Shown in pieces: positions 62,624 through 64,000 of a stretch of DNA of 64,000 nucleotides. The position numbers were made by a program, and so were the translations under genes. The notes beneath the pieces are model-generated. The model did not search any database. It had not been told where the DNA came from and worked only from the letters and a program-made list of their open reading frames with translations. Source of the DNA: Lentisphaeria bacterium (GTDB taxonomy: Bacteria > Verrucomicrobiota > Lentisphaeria > Victivallales > Victivallaceae); NCBI GenBank assembly GCA_022009855.1, contig CP091727.1, forward strand, positions 1,984,001-2,048,000. The letters run 5' to 3'. Numbering within the stretch: the first letter of the stretch is position 1; every line of letters begins with the position of its first letter.

Positions 62624-63946
62624 TCAGTTCCGGTCGTAGTAGATGCGGGCCGCCCCGCAGACAATGAAGCCGATCGTCGGCGCCAGACCGGCGAACATCG
62701 GATTGAGAATCCCACCTTTGCCCAGCACCAGAAACACCTGGGCCACCACGATGTAGATCACAATGATCGCCACCGCCGTGATGATCGCCATCAAACTGCC
62801 GGTGCGCTCATTCTTCGTCGCCAGCGGAATCCCGAGAAAAACCGCGAGGAAACAGGCCCACGGAAATGCCAGCCGGTAGTAGAACACCGTCATGTAGATC
62901 GCCTTGACCCGTTCCGCCAGATTCGGATTGCGCTGGACATAATCCCAGATCACCAGTGTGGGCAGCTCATCCTTTTCCTTGATCGCATTGATGATATCCG
63001 ATGGTGTCTCCGGAATCTCCTCCGCGCTGAAGGCGATCGACCGATAGGAAATCGGATCGTGCATCGTCGAGGTGCCGCGGCTCGCCGTGTACTCGGTTTC
63101 GTCGTTTTTATCGTAACTCAGGAAATTGCCGTCCTGGAAGGTCCAGACGCCGCTGTCTGGATCGAAGGTCACCCGATTCGCGAAGAAATCCACCTTGCGT
63201 CCCTTGAGTTCCGCGGTGATTTCGCGGGTTCTGGCTTCGCGGGAGAGCCCGAGCAACTGCTCGGATTTGAAACGGAATATCTGTTTGATCATTGCCTGCT
63301 GTTCCTGCTCCGGCAGGTCGAGGATGATGCTCCGGATCATGCCGTCGGACCAGAAGGTCTTGACGGTCACATTCTCCTGGGCGCTCCCGGCGGTGAAGGT
63401 TTTGAACAGCCAGTGCCGCTGCTGATCAGAACTGCGGAATGCCAGCAGATTCTGCACGCTTTTCCGTCGGTCGACTACCGCGTCATGAACCCGTTCCGCC
63501 TGTCGTTCGGTGTACGGCACCAGCGCTTCATTGAAGTAAATGTTCACGCCGGTCACCACCAGCCCCACCGCGAAAATCGCGCCGCCGCAGCGGAAGAGCG
63601 ATACCCCGGACGCCCGCATGGCGGTGACCTCCATGTTCTTGCCGAAAGTGGCCATCGTCCACATGCAGCCGAGCAGCATGGTGATCGGCAGGATGAACCG
63701 GACGTTCCCCGGCAGTTTGTAGGCCAGATAGAGCAGGATGCTCCGCCACGGCGCCTTCGCTTCGAGAAAGTCGGAGATGTCGCGGTAGACGTCGCTCAGA
63801 ATGAAGAGAATGACGAAAACCAGCAGCAGAACGCTGTATTTGATGAGAAATTCGCGCAGAATATAGCCATCCAGCTTCGGCAGCGGAAACCAGCGCCGCG
63901 GAAGCAGGGTCAGATCATTGTATTGCAAGTGCTCTTTCTTGTCCAT
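62624..63946 (-). CDS. LptF/LptG-family lipopolysaccharide export permease
   Basis: 440 residues from ATG 63946. LDGYILREFLIKYSVLLLVF is the characteristic N-terminus (Y..r.f...). Membrane segments: VLLLVFVILFILSDVY, RFILPITMLLGCMWTMATFG, IFAVGLVVTGVNIYFNEAL, then a large periplasmic region and FPWACFLAVFLGIPLATKNE, GSLMAIITAVAIIVIYIVVA and NPMFAGLAPTIGFIVCGAAR. It forms the ABC permease that extracts LPS with LptB. Chromosomal housekeeping; intact. 63947-64000 only holds upstream sequence. Confidence 0.9.
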   Translation of the reverse strand: MDKKEHLQYNDLTLLPRRWFPLPKLDGYILREFLIKYSVLLLVFVILFILSDVYRDISDFLEAKAPWRSILLYLAYKLPGNVRFILPITMLLGCMWTMATFGKNMEVTAMRASGVSLFRCGGAIFAVGLVVTGVNIYFNEALVPYTERQAERVHDAVVDRRKSVQNLLAFRSSDQQRHWLFKTFTAGSAQENVTVKTFWSDGMIRSIILDLPEQEQQAMIKQIFRFKSEQLLGLSREARTREITAELKGRKVDFFANRVTFDPDSGVWTFQDGNFLSYDKNDETEYTASRGTSTMHDPISYRSIAFSAEEIPETPSDIINAIKEKDELPTLVIWDYVQRNPNLAERVKAIYMTVFYYRLAFPWACFLAVFLGIPLATKNERTGSLMAIITAVAIIVIYIVVAQVFLVLGKGGILNPMFAGLAPTIGFIVCGAARIYYDRN

Positions 63947-64000
63947 GAGCACTAATATACACCGCAATCACAACAAAAAAAGTTCCCGGAGCATTTTTTC

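Overview
The window looks like part of a Lentisphaerota genome, probably a Victivallis-like gut anaerobe. I infer this from the overall gene flavour (paired CxxC zinc-ribbon/membrane proteins, an SU10-type capsid, an LptF/LptG-type permease) and not from any marker gene. Three units are joined end to end. (1) About 1-43.9 kb is a high-GC tailed-phage prophage whose left end lies outside the window. (2) About 43.96-61.1 kb is an AT-rich integrative element of about 17.2 kb. (3) From the tRNA-Arg(CCG) gene at 61118-61194 to 64 kb is ordinary chromosome: a lipoprotein, an AMMECR1-type protein and an LptF/LptG permease.

Prophage, read in its direction of transcription. At the right end are an S24 repressor and a large serine integrase (+ strand, 41.6-43.9 kb). 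Leftwards follow an excisionase-like protein, recombination genes (Rad52-like annealase, PD-(D/E)XK nuclease, NinB-like, SSB, RusA-like), a primase-helicase, a ParB-like protein, a methylase-like protein and small conserved phage proteins. An RloA/RloB (AbiL-type) defence pair with its own promoter sits at 26.5-28.4 kb. The head module is a small-terminase-like HTH protein, portal, scaffold, capsid and a minor head protein fused to a zincin, then a second small-terminase-like protein, large terminase and head-tail joining proteins. The tail module is tube, assembly chaperone, tape measure and a collagen-like fibre. LamG, zincin, small membrane and lipoprotein genes close the left end. An IS110 and a DDE-transposase IS interrupt the head module.

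Integrative element. It is bounded by a 55-bp repeat of the tRNA-Arg 3' part, with matching 20-bp putative integrase arm sites just inside each end. It carries a tyrosine integrase, an AAA ATPase of the DUF4143 type, an unrecognised three-gene cassette (47.0-49.5 kb), an amidoligase + class II glutamine amidotransferase + serine resolvase cassette between 18-bp direct repeats (50.7-53.4 kb), a lipoprotein/zinc-ribbon/membrane cluster (53.4-56.1 kb), a replication-like module (57.7-59.8 kb) and two nearly identical 838-bp IS5-family copies. The serine integrase of the prophage reads into the tRNA fragment, so both elements appear to have used the same tRNA in tandem.

About 40 genes or gene pairs fall into one continuous protein only if one base is added or removed, nearly always in a homopolymer run. 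They occur in phage, IS, island and chromosomal genes alike, so sequencing or assembly error is the simplest explanation. Coordinates for such genes cover the whole reconstructed gene and the shift position is stated. Recurrent non-coding structure is also present: hairpins that hide the ribosome-binding site directly before several phage genes, often preceded by TTGACA, and a pair of 27-bp operator-like palindromes near the lysogeny switch.
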